Shown here piece by piece: positions 10,498 through 22,856 of a DNA stretch of 64,000 bases. The stretch lies in the NCBI GenBank assembly GCA_030278955.1, contig JAOANR010000014.1, forward strand, positions 39,135,453 through 39,199,452. Direction: 5' to 3'. Positions within the stretch are counted from its first letter, which is position 1. Every line of letters begins with the position of its first letter. This DNA comes from Hygrophila difformis (Eukaryota; Streptophyta; Magnoliopsida; Lamiales; Acanthaceae). The notes under the pieces are model-generated. The model did no database searches. It was not told where the DNA came from and saw only the letters and a program-made list of their open reading frames with translations. A program made the position numbers and the translations under genes.

Positions 10498-13079
10498 AAA
10501 AAGACTGTGCCAATCTCAGACCAAAGGAGTCCAGCAAATCCTATCAAGTAACATTCAGTGACTCTGAAGACGAGAAGGAGTCTGATGAACATGGTGTAAA
10601 CTATGGAGTAGCCTTCGTCGGCACATGGGATTCAGACAGTGATGATGAACCCGAGACAGGTATGGGTACCAACTCAGTCAATATGGTTTCCTCTAACATG
10701 GTTCACTCTTTTGCTAGGAATCAAGATGAAAGCTTCAGTAAACTTAATGATCTCTACGAAGAAACTTTCGAGAAGCTGGAAATATCCATTGCTGAATCAG
10801 TAGAATTACATGTCGAGAACGGAAGCCTAAAGGAACAACTCCAGAGTCTCACAAGCAGAAATCAGGAACTTGAAAAGGCGTCCACAGAGCTGTCTGGACT
10901 GGGGAACGAACTACGTGAGAAAAATGCTGAGCTTCAGAAAGAGAACAAGGAACTGGAGGTTGAAAAAGTTGACTATAAACTATGGTACTATAGTATGCTT
11001 GGAAAGAAAGACGCTCTTCACACAGAACTCACCGAAGTTCAAGACAAACTTGCCAAGGCAGAAAGCACTCTGGCGGCTCTAAACAAAGGAAAAGCCAAGT
11101 TAGATGATGTAATTGCTATGGGAAGGCCGAGCAACAACAAACAAGGCTTGGGATATCAAGCCTCAACTTCACGAGGAGAAAAGAAAAGCAAGTTTGTGTC
11201 CGAAGGAATGCTAAGTGAACCCCGAACTATCAAGAAATCATTCCATCCTATAGGTAGAAACAAATGGACAAGAAGACCACCACCTCCAATCCCACTCAGA
11301 TGCGATTATTGCAAGCTTGAAGGCCACAAAACCAAGAACTGTGGGATTTTGGTAGAAGATCTACAAACAGGGAAACCTATTATCTGGCCAAATGACAAAA
11401 TCAAGATGAAGCTGATCTCTATCAAGTGCGAATGGGTTCCTAAAATTCAGAACAAATGTCAAGTTGCCTTTCTTTCACAAAAGAAGAATGCTGCGGACAA
11501 AGTATGGTACTTCGACAGTGGATGTTCCAAACACATGACAGGTGAAAGGAGTCCACTCAAACACTACAAAGAGATTGATGGAGGATTCGTTGTATTTGGA
11601 GATGGAAAAAAGGGTGCCCTAGTTGGACAAGGGACCATTGAGAACTATGGCTCGAAGGAACTGTCTCCTGTTTTCCTTGTCGATGGACTCCAAGCTAACT
11701 TGATAAGCATCAGTCAATTGTGTGATGAGGACCTTGTGGTGCAGTTTACCAAGAAAGATTGTCAAGTGCTCAATCAAGATCAAGAATGCATTATGAGAGG
11801 TTTGTGCTCAAAGAATAATTGCTATCATCTTGTTCATACTTGCAATTTTGGTGCAGCTGCAGGAAAGGATCACATCACACTGTGGCATGAAAAGCTTGGA
11901 CATCTCAACTTTAAAGATCTTATCAAACTCAGCAGAACCGGGGCAGTCAAAGGTCTTCCTCAATTCAATAAATCAAATGCAGTTCTCTGCAACGAGTGTG
12001 CCAAGAACAAACAGCACAGGAGTTCACACAAACTGTCGGAACTCCCTGGATCAACCAAGTGTCTTGACCTACTGCACATGGATCTTATCGGTCCAATGGA
12101 AGTTGAAAGTTTTGGAGGTAAAAAATACATTTTTGTATGTATTGATGATTACTCCAGGTACACTTGGATAGATTTTCTCAGGGAAAAAGCCGACACATTC
12201 AAAGCTTTCGAGAAGCTGTGCAATCGACTCATGACCGAAAAGGACACCAAGGTGAAACGCATTCGAAGTGATCATGGACGAGAGTTCGAAAATCAATTCT
12301 TTGAAGAATATTGTGCAACCCATGGAATTAAGCATGAATATTCAGCTCCAAAAACACCTCAACAAAACGGAGTAGTCGAAAGAAGAAATCGAACCCTACA
12401 AGAAATGTCTAGGGTGATGCTCAACTCAAAGAAAGTGGCTGAATTTCTTTGGGCCGAAGCCGTGAACACAGCATGCTACACCATAAACCGAGTCTACTTA
12501 AGGCCAAACTCTCTTATGACTCCATATGAGATTTGGAACGGTAAAAAGACCTCAATTACTTACTTTCATATTTTTGGTAGCAAGTGTTTTGTTCTAAATG
12601 ACAGGGAACATGTTGGGAAGTTTCAAGAAAAAAGCAATGAAGGAATATTTGTGGGATACTCTACCACCAGTCGTGCATATAGAGTATATCTTCCTAAGAC
12701 AAGGAAAGTACTAGAGTCCACAAATGTGACCATAGAAGATGTGACCAGCAAAGAGGATGTTCCACCTCATGATGATGAAACTCCCAATGGTCAGGATGTT
12801 CAAAACAGTACAGGTTCACCCACATCTGATGACCAGTCCACCAAAAGAGTCCAAACGCCAATCATGGACACCTTGTCACGAGAAGCAGAACCTCAAAAGG
12901 ACCTAAATGGACGCATTCACAAGCACCATGACCCTGAAGACATTATTGGTGATGTAAATGAAAGAAGAAAGACTCGAGGGAAAAAGATCGACTTTAAAGA
13001 GCTAGCTGGCTTGCACTGCTATACTTCAAAGATCGAACCCTCCGAGTTGAAGAAGCTCTTCAAGATGAACACTGGATAA
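10468..13079 (+). pseudogene. pol: Copia-1 gag C-terminus, protease and integrase
   Basis: After the frameshift the frame resumes with a zinc knuckle, CFECGGRGHMKKDC (about 10468-10509). A Lys/Glu/Leu-rich coiled coil follows (10740-11110), then a second CCHC knuckle, CDYCKLEGHKTKNC (about 11299-11340). The protease active site is DSGCS with the Asp codon at 11514. The integrase zinc-binding HHCC segment includes LWHEKLGHLNFKDL and CNECAKNKQH. The integrase catalytic triad is intact: Asp at 12081, Asp at 12270 and Glu at 12378. The frame ends at 13079 because one base is missing near 13043 compared with copia-2. A segment this long without internal stops suggests recent loss of function. Confidence 0.9.
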
Positions 13080-13084
13080 ATGCC

Positions 13085-14560
13085 ATGCAGGATGAACTCC
13101 TCCAGTTTGAAAGAAATGAAGTCTGGACCCTGGTTGAAAGACCTCAAGACAAGAACATTATCGGAACCAAGTGGATCTTTCGCAACAAAAGTGATGAAAA
13201 AGGGAATATTACAAGGAACAAAGCTCGGCTAGTAGCTCAGGGTTACACCCAGGTCGAAGGTGTCGACTTCAGTGAAACATTTGCTCCTGTAGCAAGACTT
13301 GAAGCAGTCCGACTCCTACTATCGATCGCATGCTCGCTAGGATTCAAGCTTTATCAAATGGATGTCTAAAGTGCCTTCCTAAATGGTTGGCTGAATGAGG
13401 AAGTGTACGTAGAACAGCCTAAAGGATTTGAAGACCCCCATTATCCTCAACATGTCTACAAGCTCAACAAGGCACTCTATGGTCTGAAACAAGCTCCTAG
13501 GGCTTGGTACGAAAGGCTTTCCAAGTATCTGCTTGAACATGGATTCGAAAGAGGAAGCCTGGACAAAACTCTCTTTATCAAAAGAGAAAACAAAGGAATC
13601 CTCATTGCTCAAGTCTACGTCGATGACATTGTTTTTGGATCAACTCACCATGTGCTCAAAGACCAGTTCATTGAAATAATGGGTAAGGAATTCGAAATGA
13701 GCATGGTAGGAGAACTAACTTATTTCCTTGGCTTGCAGGTTGCTCAGAAGAAAGATGGAATATTTCTAAGCCAAACAAAGTATGCCCGAAACATTGTAAA
13801 GAAGTTTGGCATGGAGTCCAGCAAACCTGTCCGAACGCCCATAGGGACGAATGATAAATTGAGCAAAGATCCCAGTGGTCAAAGTGTTGATCAGAAACTC
13901 TATCGAAGCATCATTGGAAGCCTCCTATACCTAGCTGCAAGTCGACCTGACATAAGCTATGCAGTAGGAGTGTGTGCTCGCTACCAAGCCGATCCCAAGG
14001 AATCACACCTAAAAGCCGCCAAACGAGTGATCAAATATGTTTCAGGGACGAGTGATCTTGGTATATGGTATTCTAAAGAATCTAATCTTTCACTACTTGG
14101 TTATAGTGATGCAGATTGGGCAGGTGATGCGGATGATCGAAAAAACACAACCGGAGAATGCTTCTACATTGGAACCAACCTAGTTAGTTGGTATAGCAAG
14201 AAACAAAGCTCCATCTCCCTATCAACTGCCGAAGCTGAATACATTGCAGCTGGAAGTTGCTGTGCACAATTGCTATGGATGAAGCAAATGATGCTCGACT
14301 ATGGGATTGATCAAGAAGTCCTCACTATACTATGTGACAACATGAGCGCGATCAACATCTCAAAGAATCCAGTTCAACATGGGAGAACTAAGCACATTGA
14401 CCTTAGACACCACTTCATAAGGGATCTTGTTGAAGAAGGAATAGTGTCCATACAACATGTCGGAACTACTGAGCAACATGCAGATATCTTCACTAAGGCT
14501 CTTGATCGAGAGAGATTTGAAAAATTAAGAAGGGATCTTGGCCTTTGCACTATCGCATAA
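13085..14560 (+). pseudogene. pol: Copia-1 reverse transcriptase and RNase H
   Basis: The reverse transcriptase starts with [18 protein letters not shown] and has the conserved [11 protein letters not shown] and ETFAPVARL segments. A TAA at 13367-13369 replaces the Lys codon of copia-2 in [10 protein letters not shown]; the frame is otherwise continuous. The polymerase motif YVDDIVFGS is intact (13616 onward). RNase H has [19 protein letters not shown] and LCDNMSAI, carrying the acidic residues of the active site, and [12 protein letters not shown]. The normal stop is at 14558-14560 after LGLCTIA. The product would copy the RNA genome into DNA. Confidence 0.92.
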
Positions 14561-14990
14561 AATCCCAAAGATCATGGAATAAGTTTTAATTTATGCGAGT
14601 GTCCTAAATTAAAATATTTTACTTCCTTATTTATGCAAGTTAATATATTGTAACTAATATATGTAGTGAGAATTCAGTTATGCAGGAATCAAAACGGCAA
14701 CCAAATTTGAAAACTTGGAAACAAAATTTGAACATGATGTGACAAGCGCGTGAGACGGGAACGGTTAACTCCTCCACCCGTTCAAAAACATGATGATGAT
14801 GGTTATGGGAAGTTGTGATTCTCTTACCTTATTTCTACTAAGGGAGGCTGATGATTATTCTCACAAAATCTCATTGATCGAGTTCCCTTAACTTCGTTCT
14901 CTCTCAGCCTTTTATACTTCCAGAGTTTGTTTTCTTATAAACACATTCCTCTTCACTTGTTCTTGCCAAAAGTTCTCTCTTTCAGATACA
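14561..14990 (+). other. Spacer between pol and the env-like frame of copia-1
   Basis: AT-rich, with no open frame of note. It would hold the leader or splice acceptor for the downstream frame if that frame is made from a spliced RNA. Copia-2 has a corresponding but diverged spacer. Confidence 0.6.
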
Positions 14991-17364
14991 ATGGTGAAGA
15001 CACGAGGAAGCCAAGGTTCCAAATCACAAGAACCGACCCCCTCCTCGACTGCCGGAAGCTAAAAGGGTATCTCACCCGAGGAGTCCAGTGCGAAGGGACG
15101 TGCGAAGGCTGTACAGAAGGCGATCATGGAGCAGACCATCTCTGAAACTCCATCCTTAGTTGCTGTTCCATTTCACTCCTCTTCTCCTTCCACTGCCGGA
15201 GAAAGAGGAACCTCTGGTGGTGTTCAAGATCCTCTCGACATTCGAGCCGAAGTTGCTGGTGCCATGGCCTTGAAGAAGAAAGACTCAGAGGCTCCGAAGA
15301 CGAGAGGAAAGGCTGTCTCTGCCTCAAAAACCAAGGAGAAGGCTGTTGCAAAGAAGAACGCCTCCGTAAGTGAACGTGTGGAAACAGAAGTTGCCAAAGC
15401 ACTCAAGCCCTTGGACTCTATTCTAGAGAATCTGCCAACCATGGATCGAAATCGGTGAATGTACCTGCTGCACCCCCAAAATCTGCGCCCCCCAAGGATG
15501 CACAGAAGGTGTCCACTACAAAGCCTAACAAGAAAACTCCAGCGAAGAAAGCTGCTGTGGAACCAAGTGATGTGACCAACCCTGCTCCCATCACCACCAC
15601 TGAAGCAACCCCTGATGATCCTCTGCAAATCACTGCCCCAACTACTCAAACCAGTTCACCAAAGGCAACTGAACCCGTCACTGAACCACTGGACGAAGAG
15701 GAACTCGACTCAGACTATGTTCTAGAGGATGCTGATGAAAGCTCTGGAGATGAATCAATGATCGACATAAGTGATGATGAAAGGGACCATGCTGTGAACC
15801 TGATCACTGAAGAAATTGCCTGGACTGCCAGTCAAAAGCGAAAGCATATGTTGAGACCAGAACCTGAGGAAACTGTACCTGTCAAAGAAACAGTTCAAAC
15901 CGAAATTGAACAGGAAGAAGACGAAGAAGATGAGGAAACTTCAAGCTCCGATGATGATGTAAACATAGAATCGGGAGGAGACACGGAACATTTTCAGGAA
16001 GATGCCCCTGATCCAACTGAGGGGGAGAACCCGACTGAAGAAAAGTCCGAAGAATTGAGGTCCCAAGACACCCAAAGCGAAGATGCGGAATCCAATGAAG
16101 AATCTGAAGAGGAGGAAGGCGAATTCGTAGAAGAAGTTGATGAAGATGCTGAAGCAGATTCTGTTGAAGAAGTTGACCCACAGACTGAGCCACGTGTACC
16201 AACTCCACCTGCCAGGAGTTCACCCAAGGAGTCTGAACCCAAAAAGCGGACTCGTTCTGAACCTGAAGCCTCTGCCAAAGCCTCTGGATCCAAGAAAAGG
16301 AAGATTGCTGAATCCTCATCCGAGGACCATGAACCTGAAATCATTGATGTCGGGAACGCCATTTCCATTGACTTCTATTATGAAGTGTCCAAGCACTACT
16401 TCTCAACTGTCCTGGAGAAGATGAAAGTCCATCCAGAGATTCGCTTTGCTGCGGAACAATACGAGGAGATGGGGTGGCACAAGTACCTGGAGGAGAGGTC
16501 CCTTTTGTTTTGGGGAACTGAGATCAAGCAATACATGGGACAGCTAGTTAGGCATTTCTATGCAAACCTGAGCTCTGAAGTCCTCAACACCAAGAGCCCC
16601 TGGCTCGAACTCGGCTATGCCCATGGAGAACTGTTTGAACTCAAAGCCAGGGCCTTGAATCGCTTTCTCCGGGTACCCCGCACTTCTCTGAAATCTGTTT
16701 ACTCTCGAGGTGCAAAATTCCCTATGAACACTATTGCTGAAACACTCTCTGGAGTGGAAGGGAAAAGATTTCAAGGAAAAGGTTTGAGTGCAGGAGTTCT
16801 GACTCAAAGGTTTGCTATGCTATATAAATTGTGTGCTCACAATATCATGCCCACTGCTAACCATTCTGTTGTGTCGAAAAGCATGTGTAAACTGTTGTTT
16901 GCTATAGACCAGAAATATGAGATCATTATGGTGCACTTGTGCTTGAACAAATGCTGGGGTTTGCTGGAAAAGTCAAGAGGAAGTATAACACCACACTTCC
17001 ATTCCCTGGTCTCATCTCGGAGTACCTGAAGCACCTTCACATCATGGGGAGCAAACATGATCGTCCTGAGGATATTGCTGACTTCAAGCTCTCTGCCAAC
17101 TTTGCCAAGAAGAAGCCAGACTTGGCTGGACCAGGAGGAAGGATCCCTGCGAAGGATGGCTTTTCACAGCTTCGTGATGATCTCACTGACCATATCAATC
17201 ATCTCAAAGTGTTGGAAGCTCAAGTCCATATGCAGGTCCAATCCGCGGAAAAGATGCTCAGGCAGCTTCCTGATGTCTGATCGGATGAAGATGAACCATT
17301 GGATACCAATCCAGAGGAGGAGTCCAGCGAGTCTGATGCTGATTCCTCTGATGCCTCAGAGTGA
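14991..17364 (+). pseudogene. Copia-1 env-like third reading frame, broken
   Basis: The start ATG at 14991 opens MVKTRGSQGSK and matches copia-2. The N-terminal half is rich in Ser, Pro, Lys and Glu, with acidic runs such as EEEEGEFVEEVDEDAE. The C-terminal half is a conserved helical domain with YFSTVLEKMKVHPEIRF, GQLVRHFYANLSSEV and HNIMPTANHSVVSKSM. That is the plant transposon protein domain often annotated behind pol in SIRE elements (Pfam name from memory, Transposase_32). No clear signal peptide or membrane segment is visible, so env-like describes position, not a shown function. Damage: a TAA at 15060-15062, a frameshift near 15440, one base lost near 16926, and a TGA at 17278-17280 where copia-2 has Trp. 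Confidence 0.83.
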
Positions 17365-17796
17365 TATGCCCTTTTTGGGCAAAATGTGTGTCAGAGGGGG
17401 AGTGAAGTTGATCTAACCGATGATGTTGATCGGTTCCTCTGGACACTTGAAGGAAGGAGTCTGCACCACCTCTGCTGCTGCTGTTGGGTAAAGTTTTTTT
17501 TTGCATTTTATGAACTTTTTGAACTGATGAACAGTCGCACAATGGCCTGTAATAATTGAATTGTGATCTTACATGCTTTATTTTATGATTATTGCCATGT
17601 GCTTACTTTTGATGTAAATGCTCCTAGAATATGTGATAGGTTATCTTGTACGGAGCATTAGTATAGTTTGTCTTGAGTTGGGAATCAATGTAATTGGTGG
17701 TTGGGTCACAGTGGGATATCTTTCTACAATCCTTGTTCTTGTGTCAATTGTTTAGACATCGGTTGAATCAACTCTTATAGTGGCCCACATTCTGCC
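17365..17796 (+). other. Copia-1 3' untranslated spacer
   Basis: No gene seen. It has T-rich runs and leads into the polypurine tract. The same spacer is recognisable in copia-2 (55301-55744). Confidence 0.7.
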
Positions 17797-17810
17797 AAAA
17801 AGGGGGAGAT
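17797..17810 (+). other. Copia-1 polypurine tract
   Basis: AAAAAGGGGGAGAT lies directly before the 3' LTR and is identical to the tract of copia-2. Confidence 0.92.
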
Positions 17811-18725
17811 TGTTGGGAACCAGTTTTGAGCAAATGTGTTCACAACCGATGTCTGAATTACTTTGTTGGACCAATCACATCAACAGGCGACAAACTATTT
17901 AAGGGAAGAGGTGCTGATGAATCTGCCCTGGAATTATTCCTAACGGCTAGCTGATTCCCTGCCCGGATCGTGCACATGAAGTATGGAAACCAAGATCTCT
18001 TAATCCGGGCAACTCTATTCTAAGGATCCGTGCATTTATGGAAAGAAGATCTTCTACCTTGGAATGGAGGCAAAGTGATTCTCTTCAAATAGGACGGCCA
18101 AGGGATGGATCTGTACGACGAGTAAATTGACACACCCTTGTGCAGTCGAAAGCAATTGTGAAAAGAGAATCATATTTCTTCCGTGTTCGTGAGTTTATCA
18201 ATTCGAAGGAAGAAATTCGATCAACACTTCCTCGGGTGGACTGATCGACAGTGTTACTGAGAGCTTGATTGAAGTTGACAAATTCAATCAAGGGTTTCGA
18301 GGAAGACGTCAAACTCAAGAGCTTAATTGAAAAGATTAAGGAGAGTCGCCAACAGGTTTCGACCAAGGGCAAACTTGAAGGAGGAGCCTTCAAGGGATTG
18401 AAGCAAGGTCGGGGAGATCTTCACCAAGACAGGGGGAGTGTCTTGGTTTGACAATTCAGTCCTCTTGGTGATTGGAGTTGGGCGAAACAATTCACTATTG
18501 TTTAGATCGAGGATCAAACCAAAACAATTAGTGAATCTCCTGGATTGGTATCCCCCAGATGTAGGCTTGTGCCGAACTGGGTCAACAAACCTTGAGTTCT
18601 TTATCTTTACAGTTTATTTACTTTCCCGCTGCTTAATTTCTTAAACTGTTTAACGTGTCCACGAAAGGTTCTTGAACTAGTTTTCAGGACTACTTAATTG
18701 GTTATCCACGCAAACGGACCTAATA
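17811..18725 (+). repeat. Copia-1 3' LTR (915 bp)
   Basis: It starts TGTTGGGAACC. Its last bases read CCTAATA instead of CCTAACA, so the terminal CA has become TA. It differs from the 5' LTR by about 4 substitutions, a 2-base deletion and a 1-base insertion. Confidence 0.92.
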
Positions 18726-18730
18726 AATTT
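18726..18730 (+). repeat. Target-site duplication AATTT, right copy of copia-1
   Basis: It matches 8589-8593. After it, the interrupted sequence resumes with AATTATATTGGGCC. Confidence 0.88.
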
Positions 18731-19268
18731 AATTATATTGGGCCAATGTGGACAAGTCCAAATGAAAGACCCACAGGCCTATGATCCAATGGACACTTAA
18801 AGCAGGCCAGTCCATGGAAATCAGTCAATGTGAACAAGCCCAGATGAAAGGCCCACATGCTCACTGACCCAATAGAGATGTGGATTGGACCAGCCCATTG
18901 ATTGGTCCATCATCCACAAACCCTAGGGTTTTTCCTCTATAAATAGAGGCACCCTGTCACATATTGGGGTCACTACCTCACTTCCAGACATACATCTTCA
19001 TACCCTAATCACTCTCAAGACTCAAACACTTGAGATCTACAGCAACAAAACGCTGCAGAAATTCCAAGAAGCCGAAGAAGAAGCACAAAAGCATCTCGAC
19101 GTCTTCAAGGTTGGAGGAATCAAAGGAGTAACAGAAGTCGAACACTCGTATCATTTGATCTTCACATATTTCTTTTAAATTCATTGAAATTCTCTGTAAT
19201 TGTAGACATTTCTTGTGAAATTAATAAAATTATTTTGCAGTTTCTGTCTACGCATTTTTGCACCTACA
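18731..19268 (+). repeat. Element B 5' LTR, promoter-proximal and distal part
   Basis: The segment ends in GCACCTACA, followed after a short spacer by a primer-binding site and gag, so it is the end of a 5' LTR. It carries a telo-box palindrome and a TATA box. The AG-rich stretch after 19000 (ACTCTCAAGACTCAAACACTTG) is typical of the transcribed LTR end. No second copy was found inside the window, so neither length nor age can be given. Confidence 0.75.
18918..18946 (+). promoter_or_regulatory. Telo-box palindrome and TATA box in the element B LTR
   Basis: AAACCCTAGGGTTT (18918-18931) is a palindromic double telo-box. CTATAAATA follows at 18938-18946, inside CTCTATAAATAGAG. This is a plausible promoter about 320 bp before the LTR end. 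Telo-boxes are bound by plant Myb-type and telomere-repeat factors; no binding is shown here. Confidence 0.7.
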
Positions 19269-19273
19269 GATTT

Positions 19274-19292
19274 TGGCACGCCCAGTGGGACC
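19274..19292 (+). other. Element B primer-binding site
   Basis: TGGCACGCCCAGTGGGACC lies five bases after the LTR end. This sequence type is common in plant Tat-like gypsy elements. I cannot name the tRNA with certainty. Confidence 0.72.
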
Positions 19293-19334
19293 CTTCTGCC
19301 TTTCATCTCCTCCAGATGTCGTCAACGAAATCCA

Positions 19335-19947
19335 ATGGCTTCAAGGAACACCTCCAAGAGCAACTCTTCAACATCCGGTGCCGCTAAGCCGAACGTCACC
19401 ACAAGGAACATGAAGAAAGCAATGGAGGCCGCCGATGCTACGCGCGGAAAAGAAGTTGATGCGGATATGCCACTGCTGGAAGAAGGGAACGACCATAGAT
19501 CGGGATCCTCCACACCGTTGTCAAGCCTGCGGGGAGATCAAGAAGAGACATCCGCCCTATGTCATGCTGCTGCAATGACAACCCAAGCCAGCACGCTTGA
19601 AGAGCAAATGGCCAACCTGACAAAGATCGTGGAAATGCTTGTGAAGAGATCCGAGTTGCAAGATGCACGCATGGAGCAAATGATGAACAGACTGGATGGC
19701 TCTAACGGCGGCCAAGCGGTGAACAAACCCGTGGAGATTCGCGACGATGGAGAGACTTCCCAGCAAGGCGCTTTGGCAAAAGGAAAAGCAACCGCTGACG
19801 TCCAAGTCACTCCTGACGGCTTCATCTCGGCTGATCAACTGAAAGAGTTCATCACGGGAACGCTGAAGGAAGAGGTCTCGGCAGGATCAAAATCCTCCTT
19901 GACGTATCTCAAGCCATACAGCGCCCGCATCGACTCACTGAGGATGC
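19335..19947 (+). pseudogene. gag: Element B gag, N-terminal part, interrupted by element C
   Basis: The frame opens at ATG 19335 (MASRNTSKSNSSTSG). It is Ser/Thr-rich, then a helical segment (LEEQMANLTKIVEMLVKRSE), typical of the N-terminus of Tat-like gag. It reads to RIDSLRM at the GATGC duplication and is then cut by the LTR of C. The same frame continues at 39926 as [14 protein letters not shown]. Rejoining across a single GATGC copy keeps the frame. No other damage is seen in this part. Confidence 0.9.
19943..19947 (+). repeat. Target-site duplication GATGC, left copy of element C
   Basis: GATGC precedes the terminal TGAAAC of C and matches 39921-39925 on the other side. The reading frame of the host gag proves the junction independently. 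Confidence 0.96.
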
Positions 19948-22856
19948 TGAAACTTTTTGACAATTTCCGTCCACGAGCATTTTCTAAAATATACCAGGTT
20001 AGATTTATTAAAAGAAAAGAGTTATGATTCACGGGAAAGGGTTTAGGGATGTATCAATATTATTAATCTTTTTATTACTCAAGTATGGTGCTTTGGTTTC
20101 AAATGGCGCTGTGGTCCTCTCTGTCATGAAATGTTGACAAATCTCATGGCATAGCCGGGATAGGTTGATCTTCAGCCTGTCACACTGAGGATCCCCGGCA
20201 AATATGCCATGATACTTCTCATCAATTCTTGCCGTAAGATTTCCTACCATGAAACTTTTGACTGATTCCCACTACATGAGTATTTTCCGAAAATTCATGA
20301 TCCTGGTTTAGATTTTATTTAATGAAACCAATTTATGATGGCGGGGTTGTGATTAGGGATATATTGATAAGTAGTCATGTTTTTATTGCTCGTGTTTAAG
20401 AAACTGTGCCCCCGAAAGCGCACGGTGTCAAAAATTGCAGTAATTTATAGTAAGACCGGATCGTTCACTGGAGGATGTGCGATAGAAGCAGGGCCCACGT
20501 CGTTTTACTAGATTTTCCATTCGTATTGCTCAATAGGTTTGAAAGGTGATTAACAACTACTGACATGAATTTAAACTAGGTTACAAAAGCATTTAAAATT
20601 ACTCTACAAAGCGAATAAATCTATTCTAGAAAGCGGGTAAAGATTACTCTACGAATGCGATAAACATTATCTATGAAAGCGGGGGAAAAATTACATTGTG
20701 CCAACCGTGAAGCTGGATCACAATGTAGACAGAAGGGACAGGAAGACAAGAATGAAAGTTGGACAAGATTTAGATAAAGCAGTATTAAACTTCCATTTTT
20801 ATATGCAGATCTTTGTTTGGGATAATTCTATCAGATAGCCAATTCTCATGCTCTCAATAATGCTTTCCCTTTAACAGACAGGTACTTACAATATGAGTTT
20901 ACATGTTCTTAAGACCGCAAATTCTAAGATACCACAGATTTGTAACTGCCCTGGCCTGGGTGTGTTACTTCATCTGTGGTGGAAAAGCAACACCCGACAC
21001 ATCATTTATTGAAATGCCAAGTACTACTATCATTCTCCCATGTCACGCCCAAAGATTCGAATTAAGCCCTAAACTATCGCTTAACTGTCAATCCTAGTAG
21101 CAGTTACACAACTCTTAATACAACCGAGTGACCTCTAATGAAAGCGGTTAAAAGAAAGCGGTAAAGAAAGCATTTAAAACCTATCACTCGGAGGTTTTGA
21201 AAATCTGACCCTGGTAGTAAGAGACAGCTCCCCATCAAGATGAAGGAGTATGGATCAAGAATTCCCGGCTCTCAGTGAACCACTAGTGTGTTCACTTCCT
21301 TCCGGGTGATTATGAGATACAAACTAATGAAACGGACTAATAAATTAGTTCGTTCCGGATGCACTCACTCAGGACTCAAAAGTAGGCTTTGGCAGAAGAG
21401 GATGGCAGTTGAAAGAAAACTCAACCCTATCTTAGAAAGTAGCCAAGGCCTGGATGATGTTCCTCTAAGATTATTTACTACACTGTATTTGAATCCAAGT
21501 GGACCCCATCGCGGTGTAGCACTCAATCTTAGATTTCCATCAACCAGCAATTTTGGAAAATAATGGATTTGAAAATCATTCCCTATCAGGTACTAGACTC
21601 TCAGTTAAAACACAGACCCTTTCAGTCTAAAAGAGACCTAATCGCTGAATCTGTTTCTACTTTCCCAAAATACAACCCTTGACAGAATATGAATTAGTCA
21701 TAACTGAAAAGTTTATCCCTTACTCAGATCCGGATTTTATAAAGCGATTTTTGTTGGAAGTCTATTACGCAATATCTGTTTAAGATCTAAACTTCTATTG
21801 TCCAAGGGAAGGATCCCAAAATAATATAGACCACATTATCTACATAATATTATCATGCATAAGGATATAGGGAAGTGTAAAATTAATTGACCCAAAATAT
21901 AAATGCGGGTCTAGACAGAAGGTGAAACACAGACATGAAGTAGTCAAGGGACCAAAGTAATGGCAGAATAATCAGGTGGACTGTAAACATCTACTGTCCA
22001 ATTTCCCAATTACTCGGATGGAGCGAATTTAGACAGCTTAGACCCTATAATGGTGGTGTCAACACCAGTTGGGCCTCCACTGTCTGTGAATTCGGATAAA
22101 AACCTACATGCTTCCCTTCTATAATGATCATCAGTTGGCATTGACTGATGCCAACTGACTCCCAGTACGGATTGGAATTTGGGTTTGGAAATTAAGATAA
22201 CAAAAAATAAAACTGTATCTGGATGGGAGTCAGCCGAGCAGCTATTATAACCCCGGATGGGTAAACCGCCAAGGCTTCCACTGACAGTCATCCAGACCAT
22301 GCAAAATAACACTTAGTAATTAATACTCAGATTACGAGCTAGTTATCCATGAGGGAATACCCACCAACATTAATCTGATGTATTCTTTACTAATTGTTAC
22401 ACACAACACGCAATGACGAAATCAAAAAGAAAAAGAAATAGAAGGAGATTCCTTGTATGAGAGACATTGGTTTCTCATGCAAGGTTGTGGATTGGGTCCA
22501 CAATTGATGATCTTAAATAATCCTTCCTACCATAATTAATTACAGTCCGGATTATCTGCTTAAGCCATCGAGATTTTGTTTATACAAGAGTGTTTTAATG
22601 GCAATTGAACAAAGGTCCTTTAATCATGATGATTGTTGATGTTTGATTATTACTAATCTCAATCCTTAATCATTAATGAGTCAAGGGTTCAATTAATTAA
22701 GTGATGCAAATGGAGAATCAAAATTTGGGCAGCATAACACCCTATATTGCAATTCCAGAATTTTACACCTTAACCCGTGGGGTTATGATGTGAGTGTTGC
22801 AATATAATATAGAAAGAGAATGGAGATTGTTTAAGATTAAAATAGAGAGAAGTGAA

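Larger units (their letters stand above)
8594..18725 (+). mobile_element. Copia-1: SIRE-like Ty1/copia retrotransposon, complete but mutated
   Basis: The 10,132-bp element has LTRs at 8594-9509 and 17811-18725, a Met-tRNA primer site, gag, then protease-integrase-RT-RNase H in copia order, an extra reading frame behind pol, a polypurine tract and an AATTT duplication. Integrase before reverse transcriptase defines Ty1/copia. The long gag with coiled coil and the additional 3' frame are typical of the SIRE/Maximus lineage. The LTRs differ by 4 substitutions and 2 small indels by my count, so insertion was recent. The coding part has at least eight disabling changes compared with copia-2. Confidence 0.93.
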
